From contig JAGLYR010000187.1 in assembly GCA_023132135.1 (NCBI GenBank), positions 1-22,159 of the forward strand: 22,159 nucleotides of DNA, written 5' to 3'. The translations under genes were made by a program, and so were the position numbers. Numbering within the stretch: position 1 is the stretch's first letter; every line of letters starts with the position of its first letter. Shown here in pieces: positions 6,548 to 14,020 of this stretch. This DNA is from Candidatus Eiseniibacteriota bacterium (GTDB taxonomy: Bacteria; Arandabacterota; Arandabacteria; JAGLYR01). The notes beneath the pieces are model-generated. The model made no database searches. It saw only the letters and a list, made by a program, of their open reading frames with translations, and was not told where the DNA came from.

Positions 6548-8170
6548 GTGCTTGTGGAACGGATGGATGCGATGCCGAGAGTACACGGGGTGGCATGGAC
6601 CTGTGTGATGATCTTGGGACTGTTTGCGGCTGTGCCTGCTGTGACTCAGGGCCAGGTGATTACGAGTCTCGGGGCCATTCCCAATCCCTTTTCCCCAAAC
6701 AACGATGGGATGCTGGACCAGACCACGGTTTCACTCCAGACCAGCGTAGCGGTGGATTCGGTGCGCCTGGTTGTCGAGAATGCCGTGTCGGCGCAGATCT
6801 GGACCCTGACATCGCCGGCTCTGACGGCGGGCGGTTTCAGCTGGGTGTGGGGGGGGACAACTTCCACCGGGGTCGCTTTCTCCGACGGGATTCACCGGTT
6901 GGCTGCCTACGCTTTTGACGCGGGCGCGGTGTGCGACAGCGCCGTCCGCTTTGTCTCGACGGATGTTGCATCGCCCGGGATCGTGGGCTTCCAGCAAGTT
7001 CGCAGTTCCTTCGCTCCGGATGCCGAACTCTGGAATCTCACGGAACTGAGGTTTGGAATAGTCACCAGTGGTCCGGCCGCCGACACCACGCTGGTGCGCA
7101 TACTCGATCCCGGAGGCTCTCCCCTGGTGTCACTGGGTGGGTTCCGGGGCGAGGTCGCGGAGACGACGTTTTTCTGGAATGGGCGGGATGCCGACAGCCT
7201 GCTCCTGGATGAGGGGTCGTATCTGTTCGAGGTGAGAGCGAACGATGAGGCGGGGAACAGCGACGCCGAGATTGGGCCGGTGTACCTGGACCTGGGCTCT
7301 CCTGTGACGGTTGTGAGTGCGGACACGGTGTTCAGCACGGCGTTTCCGGAGACTCTCAGCGGATGGACAGCGGATGTCTCCGGTGTAGGGGAGATATCCA
7401 TCCGGGCAGGTGGTGAGGGGGAGTGGGAGGATCTGGAAATCGCAGGTGGCGACTCCGTCGCCTGGCTGTGCGTGTTTGGAGACACTCTGGATCCCGACGG
7501 TTGGTATCAGGTTCAGGTTCGCGCCCGGGATGTGTTCGGTCACGAGGCGGATCCCGTGGTGGTGGTCCTTGGTAAGGCGGGCATGGTGCCCGCTCACGTC
7601 CAGTCGGCTGTCGCGGGTCCCGACACCGTCTTCGCTGACGGGGACGAAATCGAGATTCTCTCGCAGTGGGATCGGGCGGGCTACGAGATCGGTGCGGATT
7701 TCAGCGAGATCGATTCCCAGTATGTCCCGGGTGGAGAGAGCGTAATCGATAACGGAGATGGCACCTACACGATCTCCTACTTCGTGAGTGTTACTAACAG
7801 CCGGGACAATGCGGAAGGTCTTGCCGTCAGGATCCGGGCCACGAATGTCTACAGAACGGATTCCACCCTTGTGCGGGTCGAGCTCAGGAACGAGGTGGCC
7901 CCACCACCACCGCCTGAGAAGTTTGCTCTGGACCGGAACCTGTTCAACCCCGAAGATGGAGATGGGGTGACCATCCGGTTTCCCACCGCCGGGAGCGGGG
8001 AGCGGGTGGAAATCTACACGCTGGTGGGGGAGCGGGTCTGGTTGGAACATGTCAGCGGTTTGACCTCTGTGATCTGGCATGGCCGGAACTCGGACGGGGA
8101 AACCGTGGCCTCCGGGGTATACCTGGTGCGCCTCGGAGCGGATGTCCGCAAGGTTGCAGTCGTCAAGTAG
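6548..8170 (+). CDS. Secreted protein with FlgD-type Ig-like domains
   Basis: A 540-residue exported protein, probably surface-exposed or extracellular. A signal peptide covers about residues 9-36 (VHGVAWTCVMILGLFAAVP). An FlgD-like Ig module follows at about 40-125 (IPNPFSPNNDG, later FSDGIHRLAAYAFD). A second similar module lies at about 160-250 (FFWNGRDADS, DEGSYLFEVRAND). Ig-like or filamin-like strands follow at 255-450 (DNGDGTYTISYFV). A PPPPP linker at 452-456 leads to a C-terminal FlgD_ig domain (457-540) with NLFNPEDGDGVTIRFP, WHGRNSDGE and SGVYLVRLG. Such C-terminal domains are typical of exported proteins in FCB-group and neighbouring candidate phyla and may act as a sorting or anchoring tail. 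The GTG at 6548 was chosen because GGAG sits seven bases upstream; ATG codons at 6563 and 6572 are alternatives. It lies directly upstream of the PorV-like barrel. Confidence 0.8.
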   Translation: MLVERMDAMPRVHGVAWTCVMILGLFAAVPAVTQGQVITSLGAIPNPFSPNNDGMLDQTTVSLQTSVAVDSVRLVVENAVSAQIWTLTSPALTAGGFSWVWGGTTSTGVAFSDGIHRLAAYAFDAGAVCDSAVRFVSTDVASPGIVGFQQVRSSFAPDAELWNLTELRFGIVTSGPAADTTLVRILDPGGSPLVSLGGFRGEVAETTFFWNGRDADSLLLDEGSYLFEVRANDEAGNSDAEIGPVYLDLGSPVTVVSADTVFSTAFPETLSGWTADVSGVGEISIRAGGEGEWEDLEIAGGDSVAWLCVFGDTLDPDGWYQVQVRARDVFGHEADPVVVVLGKAGMVPAHVQSAVAGPDTVFADGDEIEILSQWDRAGYEIGADFSEIDSQYVPGGESVIDNGDGTYTISYFVSVTNSRDNAEGLAVRIRATNVYRTDSTLVRVELRNEVAPPPPPEKFALDRNLFNPEDGDGVTIRFPTAGSGERVEIYTLVGERVWLEHVSGLTSVIWHGRNSDGETVASGVYLVRLGADVRKVAVVK

Positions 8171-8187
8171 GTTGCCCGGGGTGTGAG

Positions 8188-8202
8188 GCCCCCCAGGGGG
8201 GC
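8188..8202 (+). repeat. GC hairpin between the FlgD-Ig and PorV-like genes
   Basis: GCCCCCCAGGGGGGC is a perfect inverted repeat centred on one A; the usable stem is six GC pairs with a CAG loop. No T-run follows. It stands immediately before a second hairpin that holds the next gene's ribosome-binding site. It could cause partial termination or block 3' exonucleases between the two cistrons. Confidence 0.45.
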
Positions 8203-8204
8203 GC

Positions 8205-8218
8205 TCTCCTCAAGGAGA
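8205..8218 (+). promoter_or_regulatory. Ribosome-binding site inside an inverted repeat
   Basis: TCTCCT (8205-8210) is the exact complement of AGGAGA (8213-8218), which is the Shine-Dalgarno sequence of the PorV-like gene. A five-pair stem with a TCAA loop is possible. Folding would hide the ribosome-binding site, so initiation could depend on ribosomes or factors opening it. Confidence 0.4.
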
Positions 8219-8225
8219 ATGAGTC

Positions 8226-9815
8226 GTGATGTCATGCCAGCGCGCAGTTGTCGTTGGATTGGGTGCCGCACTGTTTCTCGCCGGCCCCGCGAGTGCGAAA
8301 GGCGCAACGGTGGGGACCACCGGGGCATCCTTCCTCAAGCTCAGCGTGGGTGCCCGGGCCGAAGCCATGGGAGATGTGGGTGTGGTGGGCCTCGATGGAG
8401 TTGAGAGCCTGTACTGGAATCCCGCAGGTCTGGCAGTGGGGGGTGGGCAGACCAAGATTCTGGTGTCCCACCAGCAGCTGTGGCAGGGCGTGAGCGCCAC
8501 CGCCGTTGCCGTCGGGCTCCGCAGCCGTGGCTTTGGCTCCCTGGCCCTGGGAATCGAGCAGCTGGGGGTCGGTGCATGGAACAATCTGGACACAGGCGCG
8601 GGGATCGACGCCAGCGACCTGGCCATTCTGCTTGGCTTCGGGCGGTCTCTGACGTCACGGATGGCTGTGGGTGTGACGGGCCGGACTCTGCACTCGACGA
8701 TCGGAGATCATTCCGCAAGTGGTTTTTCCCTCGATTGCGGCCTTCGCTACTGCATGTCGGATCATCTGGTTCTGGCAGGCGCGGTGAGAAACATGGGCCC
8801 AGGGATTTCCTTCGGGGGCGAGAGCGAGGATCCCTTGCCCATCTCGGGCAGCCTCGGCGGGGCGCTGGAGTGTAAGAGGTTTTCCCTGCTGGGTGAGGTC
8901 CGGAAGGAGAGGGGAACCGATGCCTACGCGGGGCTTGGCCTGGAGTTCCGCGTTCATCCGATTCTGGCTCTGAGAATGGGATCGAGGATGGGTGCCTCCG
9001 AGCAGCGGGCTACGTCGGACATGACCTGGGGAACCGGGATTGGCCTTCGCAGGGGATTGGGACTTGACTATAGCTACCGGGATTGCGACCTGGGGAGCAC
9101 CCACCAGTTTTCCGGAACGTACCTCTTCGGGGGGTGGGGTGGTGGAGAGAATGCGCGCTCCGCACCCGGCGAGGGTACTGCCGTGGCCTCGCATCTGGCA
9201 GTTGTGAAAGGTCTCCTGGCAAGCGCGGTGGACAGTCTTGTGCTTCTGATGCCGACACCCTCAGGCAGGGAAGTGCTGGTGAGAAGGGCCTATGAGCCGG
9301 CAGAAGAGGTCTCGGGACGGGGAAATGACGCGTCCGACGAGTCGGATGGCGAACTCCTGGAAGCCGTTCTGGTCGAGCAGCTGACCCGGAGTGGATTGGC
9401 CGTTCACCTGCCCTCCGGAGCTGGAGCGGTTGAAGATTCGCTTGCCGACGAGGCAGTCTCTTCCGCGATACCGGTGCTCGAATACCGGATTCTCGAGCTC
9501 AAGGTCAGCTATCCCTCAGGAGGCCGCCGCCACTACGTTGGCCGCAAGGAGGTGGAGAGGCTGGTCCTCGTTCACCTTCACCTGAGGCTTATGGAGGGTT
9601 CGGGGGCTGTGGTTCGCTGGGCGGGGGCCGCAGAGCGTTCATACCGGGATGTTGTGCCCTTCAGTTTGCTCCCGTCGCTGAGGAGTGAGGGATTCGGTTT
9701 CACCGACGCGGAGACCGAGGACCGCAAGTGGGACAGGATTCTGGAACCGGTTATCGCCACCGCCATCGTTGGTGGGTTGGTGTACCTCTTCTATTCGAAC
9801 AAGGGTTCGGACTAA
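8226..9815 (+). CDS. PorV/PorQ-like outer-membrane barrel with a C-terminal extra domain and terminal helix
   Basis: The 529-residue product begins with a signal peptide (about 1-25, ending ASAKG). It continues with a PorV/PorQ (UPF0164-like) barrel at about 29-305: GASFLKLSVGARAEAMGD and ESLYWNPAGLA are the family signature. PorV-type proteins are outer-membrane barrels, known in Bacteroidota as part of the type IX secretion apparatus. The barrel ends near SGTYLFGGW. From about 315 a soluble alpha/beta-looking domain follows (VVKGLLASAVDSLVLLMPTP, LLEAVLVEQLTRSGLAVHLP, IPVLEYRILELKVSYP, VERLVLVHLHLRL). The protein then ends in a hydrophobic helix, ILEPVIATAIVGGLVYLFY (505-523). I do not recognise that C-terminal domain. 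GTG 8226 (eight bases after AAGGAG) or ATG 8229 may be the start. Confidence 0.8.
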   Translation: MMSCQRAVVVGLGAALFLAGPASAKGATVGTTGASFLKLSVGARAEAMGDVGVVGLDGVESLYWNPAGLAVGGGQTKILVSHQQLWQGVSATAVAVGLRSRGFGSLALGIEQLGVGAWNNLDTGAGIDASDLAILLGFGRSLTSRMAVGVTGRTLHSTIGDHSASGFSLDCGLRYCMSDHLVLAGAVRNMGPGISFGGESEDPLPISGSLGGALECKRFSLLGEVRKERGTDAYAGLGLEFRVHPILALRMGSRMGASEQRATSDMTWGTGIGLRRGLGLDYSYRDCDLGSTHQFSGTYLFGGWGGGENARSAPGEGTAVASHLAVVKGLLASAVDSLVLLMPTPSGREVLVRRAYEPAEEVSGRGNDASDESDGELLEAVLVEQLTRSGLAVHLPSGAGAVEDSLADEAVSSAIPVLEYRILELKVSYPSGGRRHYVGRKEVERLVLVHLHLRLMEGSGAVVRWAGAAERSYRDVVPFSLLPSLRSEGFGFTDAETEDRKWDRILEPVIATAIVGGLVYLFYSNKGSD

Positions 9816-9837
9816 CGCGGATTATGCACGAATCGCG
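9816..9837. repeat. Intergenic inverted repeat carrying the TATGCACGAATC motif
   Basis: CGCG-G-ATT (9816-9823) pairs with AATCGCG (9831-9837) with one bulged G, immediately after the stop of the PorV-like gene and 43 bases before the BamD ATG. The 12-mer TATGCACGAATC (9823-9834) recurs exactly at 22108-22119, where it is also inside an inverted repeat right after a stop codon. A recurrent extragenic element or regulator site is likely, but its role is unknown. Confidence 0.5.
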
Positions 9838-9880
9838 GGCTAGAGAGTAGATCCGGAAAGAGGAAGGGTTGTGCCGACCC

Positions 9881-10672
9881 ATGCGTTCTGGAAAAGCAGG
9901 AGTTCTTCTTCGGGTTCTCCCCTGGTTGATCTTGGGGATGTTCAGTGTGTGCGGCTGGAGTTGCGGTGGATCGTCTCCCCAGGTTCGCCTGGATCCCCGG
10001 GACCAGCTGGTTCTGAGTAAGCATGATTTCGAGCGCAAGAAATACATGAAGGTGATTCCTGATTTCCAGGTCCTGACCTTCAACTACCCTGGGACAGCCG
10101 AGGGAATGGAAGCGCAGTTCCTTCTGGCTGAGAGCTACCGCCTGAGCAAGCAGTTCGATCTGGCGCGCGAGGCGTACCAGGATCTGATCAGGGACTATCC
10201 CCAGTCTCCTCGGCGGGAAGAAGCGCAGTTCAAAATCGGGGTTGCTTACCTGGAGGAATCCCTTCCTGCCGAATACGACCAGGAACTGACGTGGAAAGCG
10301 CTGGAGGAGTTCGACGTTTTCCTGGCGGAGTTTCCAGACAGTCCGATCCTGGAGCAGGCCCGGCAGGCGATGAATGAATGCCGGGAAAAAATGGCAGAGA
10401 AGGACTACAAGAACGGGAATCTCTACCTCAAGATGGGGTACACGGAGGCAGCGCGACGGACGTTCGAGCGCGTGATTGAGGAGTATCCGACCACACGATC
10501 GGCGCCGCCCGCGTTTCTGGGGATGGCCCGGGCGTACCTCAAGGAGAAGAAACGAGAAGAGGCGGTCCCGTTTCTGGATCGCCTGATCAAGGAGTATCCG
10601 GGAACCCCGGAAGCCCGGGCTGCGCAAGAGCGGCTGGGAGAGATCGAAGGGGTTTCCAGGGAACAGGGCTAG
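9881..10672 (+). CDS. bamD: Outer membrane assembly lipoprotein BamD-like (TPR)
   Basis: A BamD/ComL-type lipoprotein, expected at the inner face of the outer membrane as part of the BAM complex that folds barrels such as the PorV-like and DUF3078 proteins encoded nearby. From the ATG at 9881 it is 263 residues. The hydrophobic signal LLRVLPWLILGMFSVCGWSC ends at C28, the likely lipidated cysteine, although GWSC is a non-standard lipobox. TPR repeats cover about 45-250: FLLAESYRLSKQFDLAREAY, DLIRDYPQSP, FKIGVAYLEES, FDVFLAEFPDSP, FERVIEEYPTT, FLDRLIKEYPGTP. An in-frame TTG at 9869 is an alternative start, closer to the AGGAAGG ribosome-binding sequence. Generic TPR lipoproteins can look alike, but the spacing of FP/YP repeat ends fits BamD well. 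Confidence 0.85.
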   Translation: MRSGKAGVLLRVLPWLILGMFSVCGWSCGGSSPQVRLDPRDQLVLSKHDFERKKYMKVIPDFQVLTFNYPGTAEGMEAQFLLAESYRLSKQFDLAREAYQDLIRDYPQSPRREEAQFKIGVAYLEESLPAEYDQELTWKALEEFDVFLAEFPDSPILEQARQAMNECREKMAEKDYKNGNLYLKMGYTEAARRTFERVIEEYPTTRSAPPAFLGMARAYLKEKKREEAVPFLDRLIKEYPGTPEARAAQERLGEIEGVSREQG

Positions 10673-10699
10673 CCGGGGTTGCGAACGGAGCCCCGGCTA
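10670..10699 (+). repeat. Strong hairpin after bamD
   Basis: TAGCCGGGG (10670-10678) and CCCCGGCTA (10691-10699) form a perfect nine-pair stem with a 12-base loop. The left arm starts with the bamD TAG stop codon. No T-run follows, so intrinsic termination is uncertain. It could mark an mRNA 3' end, a processing site or attenuation before nadD. Confidence 0.5.
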
Positions 10700-10742
10700 T
10701 CAAGGAGGATTTGGGGCGTTTGAGGACAGAGGTGGATGCGAC

Positions 10743-11333
10743 ATGGTGCGAGATCGGATAGGGATTCTCGGAGGAACGTTTGATCCGATCCACATGGGGC
10801 ACCTGATTGCAGCCGAGGGGGTCAAGACAGAGATCCACCTGGACCGGGTGATTTTTCTTCCGGCGGCACGCTCGCCGCACAAGGACGCGGCGGGCATCTC
10901 AGAGGCAGAGCGCCGTCTGGACATGGTGCGAATGGCAGTGGAAGACAACCCTGCCTTCGAGGTCTCGGATCTGGAGATCAGAAGAGGCGGCACCTCGTAT
11001 ACGATTGAGACCATTCGCGAGATGAAAACCCGGCTCGGAGAGAGCGTGGATCTGTTCTTCCTGATGGGCGAAGACAGTCTGCTGGAGATTACCACGTGGA
11101 AGGACTACGAGTTGTTGCTGGAGGAATGCACCGTGGTGGTTTTCCGCAGGCCCGGGGTAGATCTCGGGCGGATGGATGATGAGATTCTGAGGCGGATCCG
11201 GATGGTGCCGACGTGTGAGATTGATGTTGCCTCCAGAGACATCCGGGAACGGGTTCGAGAAGGCTATTCCATCCGGTATCTGGTTCCCCCGGCGGTCGAA
11301 GCCTATATCCATCTGGAAAACCTCTACTCGTAG
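10743..11333 (+). CDS. nadD: Nicotinate-nucleotide adenylyltransferase
   Basis: NadD joins nicotinate mononucleotide and ATP to form deamido-NAD in NAD biosynthesis in the cytoplasm. The 196 residues start with IGILGGTFDPIHMGH, the nucleotidyltransferase signature with its T/HxGH element. VIFLPAARSPHK (about 37-48) is the family phosphate/substrate segment, and LFFLMGEDSLLEITTWKDY matches the NadD-specific GxDxLxxxxxW region. The ISSTxIR-type ATP motif appears in altered form as VASRDIRERV near the C-terminus, followed by YLVPPAVEAYI. The length is normal. The ATG at 10743 follows AGGTGG at modest spacing. In many bacteria nadD neighbours obg, rplU and rpmA; here the radical SAM gene and rng stand between. 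Confidence 0.93.
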   Translation: MVRDRIGILGGTFDPIHMGHLIAAEGVKTEIHLDRVIFLPAARSPHKDAAGISEAERRLDMVRMAVEDNPAFEVSDLEIRRGGTSYTIETIREMKTRLGESVDLFFLMGEDSLLEITTWKDYELLLEECTVVVFRRPGVDLGRMDDEILRRIRMVPTCEIDVASRDIRERVREGYSIRYLVPPAVEAYIHLENLYS

Positions 11334-11339
11334 GTTTTT
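11317..11339 (+). terminator. Possible weak terminator at the end of nadD
   Basis: AAAACCT (11317-11323) pairs with AGGTTTT (11332-11338) across the nadD stop codon, and the right arm ends in a five-base T-run. The stem is short and AT-rich. The next gene starts only 55 bases after the nadD stop, so read-through is likely. Confidence 0.3.
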
Positions 11340-11388
11340 CTCCTCTGTCAGTTGCCCGCAACGCCCGAATCTCCAGGATGATACGCAC

Positions 11389-13998
11389 GTGAACTGGGAT
11401 TCCCGCCAAATCGAGGAGCGGGTGCTGCCTCTCGTGACGCGTCCCGGCCGGTATGTCGGACGGGAACTGCACGCCTGCGCCAAACCCCACTCTGCCGAGA
11501 AGGTTTCGGTTCTCCTGGCCTTTCCCGATGCCTATGAGATCGGGATGTCTCACTTGGGTCTGAAAATCCTGTGCCACCTCGTTAACCAGAGAGACGATGC
11601 GCTGGCCGAGCTGGCGTTTTCCCCGTGGACCGATATGGAGGATCAGATGCGATCCCGGGGGATTCCGTTGTTTTCCAGCCAGACCAAGACGCCGGCCCGG
11701 CGGTTCGACCTGTTCGGGATTTCCATCCAGTATGAGCTGCAGTACACGAATGTTCTGAACCTCCTGGACCTTGCCGGTATCCCGCTCCGTTCGCGGGACC
11801 GCGGCGGCGACGACCCGGTGGTAGTGGCGGGGGGGCCATGTTGTTTCAATCCCGGGCCCATGGCGGCTTTCATCGACGCTTTTGCCATTGGGGACGGGGA
11901 GGATGTGATTCAGGATCTGGTCGAGGCAGTGGGCCGGTGCAAGCGAGAGAATCTGGACCGCGAGGAAAAACTGCGGCGGATTTCCTCCATCCCCGGGATG
12001 TATGTGCCGGGCTTCACGGCCGGGGAGGACTGCGCCGTCAAGGCGAGGTTCATACCTGCTCTCCAGCGGGAGAACTACCCGACCCGGTACCCGGTGCCAC
12101 TTGCGGATATCGCACACAACCGGCTGGACGCGGAGATCATGCGGGGCTGCACCCGGGGTTGCCGGTTCTGCCAGGCCGGCATGATCGGTCGCCCGCTTCG
12201 AGAGATGCCGGAGGACGACGTCGTGCGGCTGGTGATGGATGGGGTGGAGTCGGGAGGCTGGGATGAGGTGTCTCTCGTGTCTTTGTCCTCGTCTGATTAC
12301 TCGCGCATCGAGCCCCTCATAGATCGGCTGGTCCGGGTTCTGGAAACCCGCCGTGTAGGAATCTGCCTGCCGTCCCTCAGGCCGGGCGGACTCACGGAGG
12401 GCATCGCGCGGGGCATAAGTCGCTTCCGGCACGCCGGGATGACTCTGGCCCCGGAAGCCGGCACAGAGCGCCTGCGGCGTGTGATCAACAAGGAGTTTGA
12501 AGAGGAGGTTTTCCTCGAAGCCGTGCGGACCGCCATTCGCCATGGTTGGAGACAGGTGAAGCTCTACTTCATGATCGGACTCCCGACGGAGAAAGAGGAG
12601 GATCTCCGGGGAATGGTGGATCTCGCTGCCCGCGTCAGACAAGTCCGGGTGGGCAAACGCTCCATTTCCGTCAAGATGAGCGTTTCCCCCTTCGTGCCGA
12701 AACCGCACACGCCCTTCCAGTGGGAGCGCCAGATTTCCCTGGAAGGGATCGTGGAGACCATGAAGTTCCTGAGACCCAGACTCAGGCAAGCTCGGATCAA
12801 CCTGCGGTGGCCGAGGGCGGAGATGACCACGATCGAAGGACTTCTGGCCCGGGGCGACGGCCGCCTGGCAGGTGTAGTGGAGGATGTCTGGCGACAGGGC
12901 GCGCGCTTTGAAGGATGGAGCGATTTCTTCCGAATTGATCGGTGGGAAAAGAGCATGGCCGCAGCGGGGCTTTGCATCGATGACTATCTGTCGGCCAGGG
13001 ATCTGGAGAGTCGGTTGCCATGGAGTTCCATCTCCTCTGGTGTGACCAATGACTATCTCCGGGCGGAGAGGGAACGGGCGCTGCGGGGCGAGTCGTCCCC
13101 TGATTGCCGGGATGCCGGGTGCCGTAGCTGTATGGATGCGGAGCAGGTTTCCACCTGCCGCAGCCTTTCGCTGAAATGGGGCCGGGGGCGGCCCACAGCG
13201 GGCACTCCCCCGCAGCGGCGCACGAGCCGGCCGGCCAAGGAACGCTCCGGGATTCGGGTGGGAGTCCGGGTCCGGTATGCCAAGGGGGACGAGGTTCGGT
13301 TCACGTCCCACCTGGATGTAGTCCGGATGTTCGACCGGGCGATCCGGAGGTCCGGGATTCCAGCAGTGTACACGTCCGGTTTCAACCCGCGCCCCAGGCT
13401 GGCCTTCGGTCCTCCGCTTCCGCTGGGCATGACGTCGAGTTCCGAGTACCTGGACCTGGAGATGCTGAGGCCGTGGCAGGACGAAGACGGGGAGCGGCTC
13501 GGCGCGGCTTTGCCGGCCGGGTTCGTCCTGCTGGGAGCACGGGGATTCTACGGGAAGCCGGTTTCACTGAGCCGACCCGGAGCGCGGGACCGGTACCGCG
13601 TGAGCCTGAGCGAGACAGCCGAGGCGTTGGGGATACCGGGAGACCTTGAATCCTGGCGGGAAGGAATCAGGGAAAAGGTCGCAGACAGTCGGAAGTGTGA
13701 GGGGCCGGAAGGGGCACGCGGCTCGAATGAGCTCGAGAAGGACCCGTCTCCGGAACGCGCCCGGCTTCTTTCAATTCAGGTGGAAGATCAGGACAGGGAT
13801 GGACTCCGGCTGGAACTTCAGACCGGTGCCGGGCTCCGGCAACTGCTGAAGGAAACCCTGACAGCACTGTTGGGAGATCCGGATGTCTTACCCCTTGTGA
13901 GAATTCAGCGTGAAGCCTATGATTTGCAGGAGGACGCTGGTTGGGTTTCTCCCATGGAAGCAAACTCCCTGACCCCGAGACGTTCCGGGCAGGGATAG
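11389..13998 (+). CDS. B12-binding-type radical SAM protein fused to a DUF2344 domain (TIGR03960 + TIGR03936)
   Basis: A large 869-residue radical S-adenosylmethionine enzyme of unknown substrate. Residues about 15-240 are the N-terminal domain with the family start RPGRYVGRELHA and a B12-binding-like fold (DAYEIGMSHLGLKIL, VVVAGGPCCFNP). The radical SAM cluster motif CTRGCRFC gives C254, C258 and C261. APEAGTERLRRVINK and LYFMIGLPTE belong to the radical SAM barrel. A second cysteine group (C573, C578, C581, C590) follows the barrel. Residues about 620-860 are the DUF2344 domain (RVRYAKGDEVRFTSHLDVVR, SGFNPRPRLAFGPPLPLG). GTG 11389, ten bases after AGGA, gives the family N-terminus; the open frame extends upstream into nadD without support. 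It abuts rng by one base, an arrangement common for this family, which hints at work on RNA, ribosome or translation. Confidence 0.88.
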   Translation: MNWDSRQIEERVLPLVTRPGRYVGRELHACAKPHSAEKVSVLLAFPDAYEIGMSHLGLKILCHLVNQRDDALAELAFSPWTDMEDQMRSRGIPLFSSQTKTPARRFDLFGISIQYELQYTNVLNLLDLAGIPLRSRDRGGDDPVVVAGGPCCFNPGPMAAFIDAFAIGDGEDVIQDLVEAVGRCKRENLDREEKLRRISSIPGMYVPGFTAGEDCAVKARFIPALQRENYPTRYPVPLADIAHNRLDAEIMRGCTRGCRFCQAGMIGRPLREMPEDDVVRLVMDGVESGGWDEVSLVSLSSSDYSRIEPLIDRLVRVLETRRVGICLPSLRPGGLTEGIARGISRFRHAGMTLAPEAGTERLRRVINKEFEEEVFLEAVRTAIRHGWRQVKLYFMIGLPTEKEEDLRGMVDLAARVRQVRVGKRSISVKMSVSPFVPKPHTPFQWERQISLEGIVETMKFLRPRLRQARINLRWPRAEMTTIEGLLARGDGRLAGVVEDVWRQGARFEGWSDFFRIDRWEKSMAAAGLCIDDYLSARDLESRLPWSSISSGVTNDYLRAERERALRGESSPDCRDAGCRSCMDAEQVSTCRSLSLKWGRGRPTAGTPPQRRTSRPAKERSGIRVGVRVRYAKGDEVRFTSHLDVVRMFDRAIRRSGIPAVYTSGFNPRPRLAFGPPLPLGMTSSSEYLDLEMLRPWQDEDGERLGAALPAGFVLLGARGFYGKPVSLSRPGARDRYRVSLSETAEALGIPGDLESWREGIREKVADSRKCEGPEGARGSNELEKDPSPERARLLSIQVEDQDRDGLRLELQTGAGLRQLLKETLTALLGDPDVLPLVRIQREAYDLQEDAGWVSPMEANSLTPRRSGQG

Positions 13999-14020
13999 AG
14001 TGAAAGATGGGAAGGGACGA

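Noticed and set aside
6405-6596. Upstream extension of the - strand hypothetical gene (64 extra codons)
   Set aside because: The extension covers the promoter and first codons of the divergent FlgD-Ig gene, and its composition (many P, R, S, C) is unlike the rest of the protein. ATG 6404 has a better-placed ribosome-binding site.
9061-9090. TTGAC-like promoter inside the PorV-like gene (GACTTGACTATAGC)
   Set aside because: It encodes conserved barrel residues, no gene starts downstream at a suitable distance, and the spacing is wrong.
11215-11388. Upstream extension of the radical SAM frame into nadD
   Set aside because: It overlaps the last 40 codons of nadD, and the family N-terminus begins just after GTG 11389.
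11089-13311. A 740-codon open frame on the - strand
   Set aside because: It lies opposite the radical SAM gene, which has clear motifs in its own frame. The product is rich in H, P, R and G with no recognisable domain, as expected for an antisense frame in GC-rich DNA.
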